A stretch of 39,442 nucleotides of DNA from IMG/VR virus record IMGVR_UViG_3300035698_007737, positions 1 to 39,442 of that record; one strand, 5' to 3'. The stretch comes from a virus. Shown here piece after piece: positions 39,217-39,442 of the stretch. The notes under the pieces were generated by a model. It saw only the letters and a program-made list of their open reading frames with translations, was not told where the DNA came from and made no database searches. Position 1 is the stretch's first letter. Each line of letters opens with the position of its first letter. A program made the position numbers and the translations under genes.

Positions 39217-39223
39217 GCGCCTT
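39201..39223. terminator. Bidirectional terminator-like hairpin
   Basis: AAGGCGC (39201-39207) pairs perfectly with GCGCCTT (39217-39223); the 9-nt loop contains the TAA stop of the plus-strand gene. It lies where plus-strand and minus-strand genes converge. The T-tracts are weak on both sides, so efficiency is uncertain. Confidence 0.6.
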
Positions 39224-39268
39224 CTGAGTTCTTTGTCGAGGTAACGGAAGTTAGATCTATGAAACTCA

Positions 39269-39442
39269 TTAAACGGCCTCGACGAATAGTGAAACACTTA
39301 AAGATTGGATTTCTGTAGATCCAAACCCGTCATTGCCGTCCATTGGTGAAAACGGTCCAGGTGATACATCAGTTCGACCGAAGTTTAAGAAAATGTCCCC
39401 TCCTGTGGCCAGTATTGTATAACCTGCGGGTGTCGCTGCGTC
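39269..39442 (-). CDS. Unknown protein, 3' part (enters from right edge)
   Basis: A minus-strand open frame of 57 codons enters at 39442 (DAATPAGYTILATGGDIFLN...) and ends with TAA at 39269-39271. The composition (Gly, Asp, Thr, Ser; FLNFGRTDVSPGPFSPMDG) is that of a beta-rich structural protein and may belong to a phage decoration or fibre-type protein. It could be the C-terminus of the same gene as 1-395, in a circular genome with missing bases, or a different gene. Confidence 0.6.
   Translation of the reverse strand, partial: DAATPAGYTILATGGDIFLNFGRTDVSPGPFSPMDGNDGFGSTEIQSLSVSLFVEAV

Noticed and set aside
39214-39270. An 18-codon minus-strand frame starting at the stop of the right-edge gene (TAATG)
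   Set aside because: It is coupled in position, but too short, ends in the terminator loop and has no recognisable feature; chance is likely.
1-39442. Diversity-generating retroelement, expected in BPP-1-like phages
   Set aside because: No reverse transcriptase motif (such as a YxDD box with RT context), no C-type lectin variable end in the fibre, and no template/variable repeat pair noticed.
1-39442. Phage RNA polymerase or T7-type promoters
   Set aside because: No gene with single-subunit RNA polymerase motifs is visible; the 15-bp repeats are too short and too clustered to be called T7-type promoters.
1-39442. CRISPR array
   Set aside because: The repeats found are 8-39 bp, directly adjacent or scattered, without regular unique spacers; no cas gene is seen. 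DUF2800 is only Cas4-like in fold.
1-39442. Terminal redundancy or direct circular closure of the window
   Set aside because: The first and last bases do not overlap as far as I can see, and the edge genes do not join in frame.

Overview
The window is most of the genome of a tailed phage with a short, T7-type tail (podovirus). The evidence is the gene order portal, scaffold, capsid, tail tube A, tail tube B, three internal virion proteins, then a fibre with a T7-fibre-like N-terminus. It also has a DNA polymerase I-type replication set (SNF2 helicase, DUF2800 nuclease, DUF2815 protein, PolA, prim-pol/SF3 helicase) and a Bbp19-like protein, a combination I associate with BPP-1-like and marine podoviruses. 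Lipoproteins, a GT9 glycosyltransferase and the tail type suggest a Gram-negative host, perhaps a marine proteobacterium (inference). The window is not closed: a minus-strand gene runs off each end, I see no shared terminal sequence, and the two partial genes do not join in frame.

Layout. (1) 1-395: 5' part of an unknown minus-strand gene. (2) 415-8695, plus strand: replication operon, with a long hairpin carrying telomere-like CCCTAA repeats just before the polymerase gene. (3) 8745-8797: AT-rich inverted repeat at the convergence of the two main transcription units. (4) 8826-28491, minus strand, read right to left: large terminase, portal, Bbp19-like protein, scaffold, capsid, tail tubes, two GNAT-fold proteins at the T7 gp13 position, internal virion proteins, fibre, then a small membrane/lipoprotein cassette that may serve lysis. 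(5) 28565-33618, minus strand: accessory genes in close-packed, often overlapping array, including a DUF5675 protein (candidate lysin), a 2OG-Fe(II) oxygenase, a GT9-like glycosyltransferase, a degenerate tRNA-like element and several very small genes. (6) 33645-35364: a catalytic-domain-only tyrosine integrase and the small terminase, separated by 566 nt of non-coding DNA holding a terminator, repeats, a hairpin and a G-quadruplex motif. (7) 35426-37290: divergent promoter region and a plus-strand operon of small proteins, with one antisense basic protein. (8) 37291-37894: 604 nt control region with a 22-bp palindrome and seven helically phased copies of ACCAGTTA. (9) 37895-39216: Cro-like regulator, two small cysteine-rich proteins and a RuvC-like resolvase. 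(10) 39269-39442: 3' part of a minus-strand gene.

How it fits together. The plus-strand genes look like early functions (regulator, resolvase, replication) and the minus strand carries late functions. The small terminase lies about 6 kb upstream of the large one, with the integrase and accessory genes between. The least explained part is 34.3-37.9 kb: a mini-integrase, a family of 15-bp repeats (CTTTCACTTAYRTTA), a 10-mer (TGTTGCGTTT) in inverted orientation on both sides of the integrase gene and again upstream of the regulator, and a phased operator or iteron cluster. These could together form a recombination, replication-origin or immunity control system. No CI-type repressor, RNA polymerase, reverse transcriptase or CRISPR array was seen. 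All functions come from reading motifs by eye; no database search was run.
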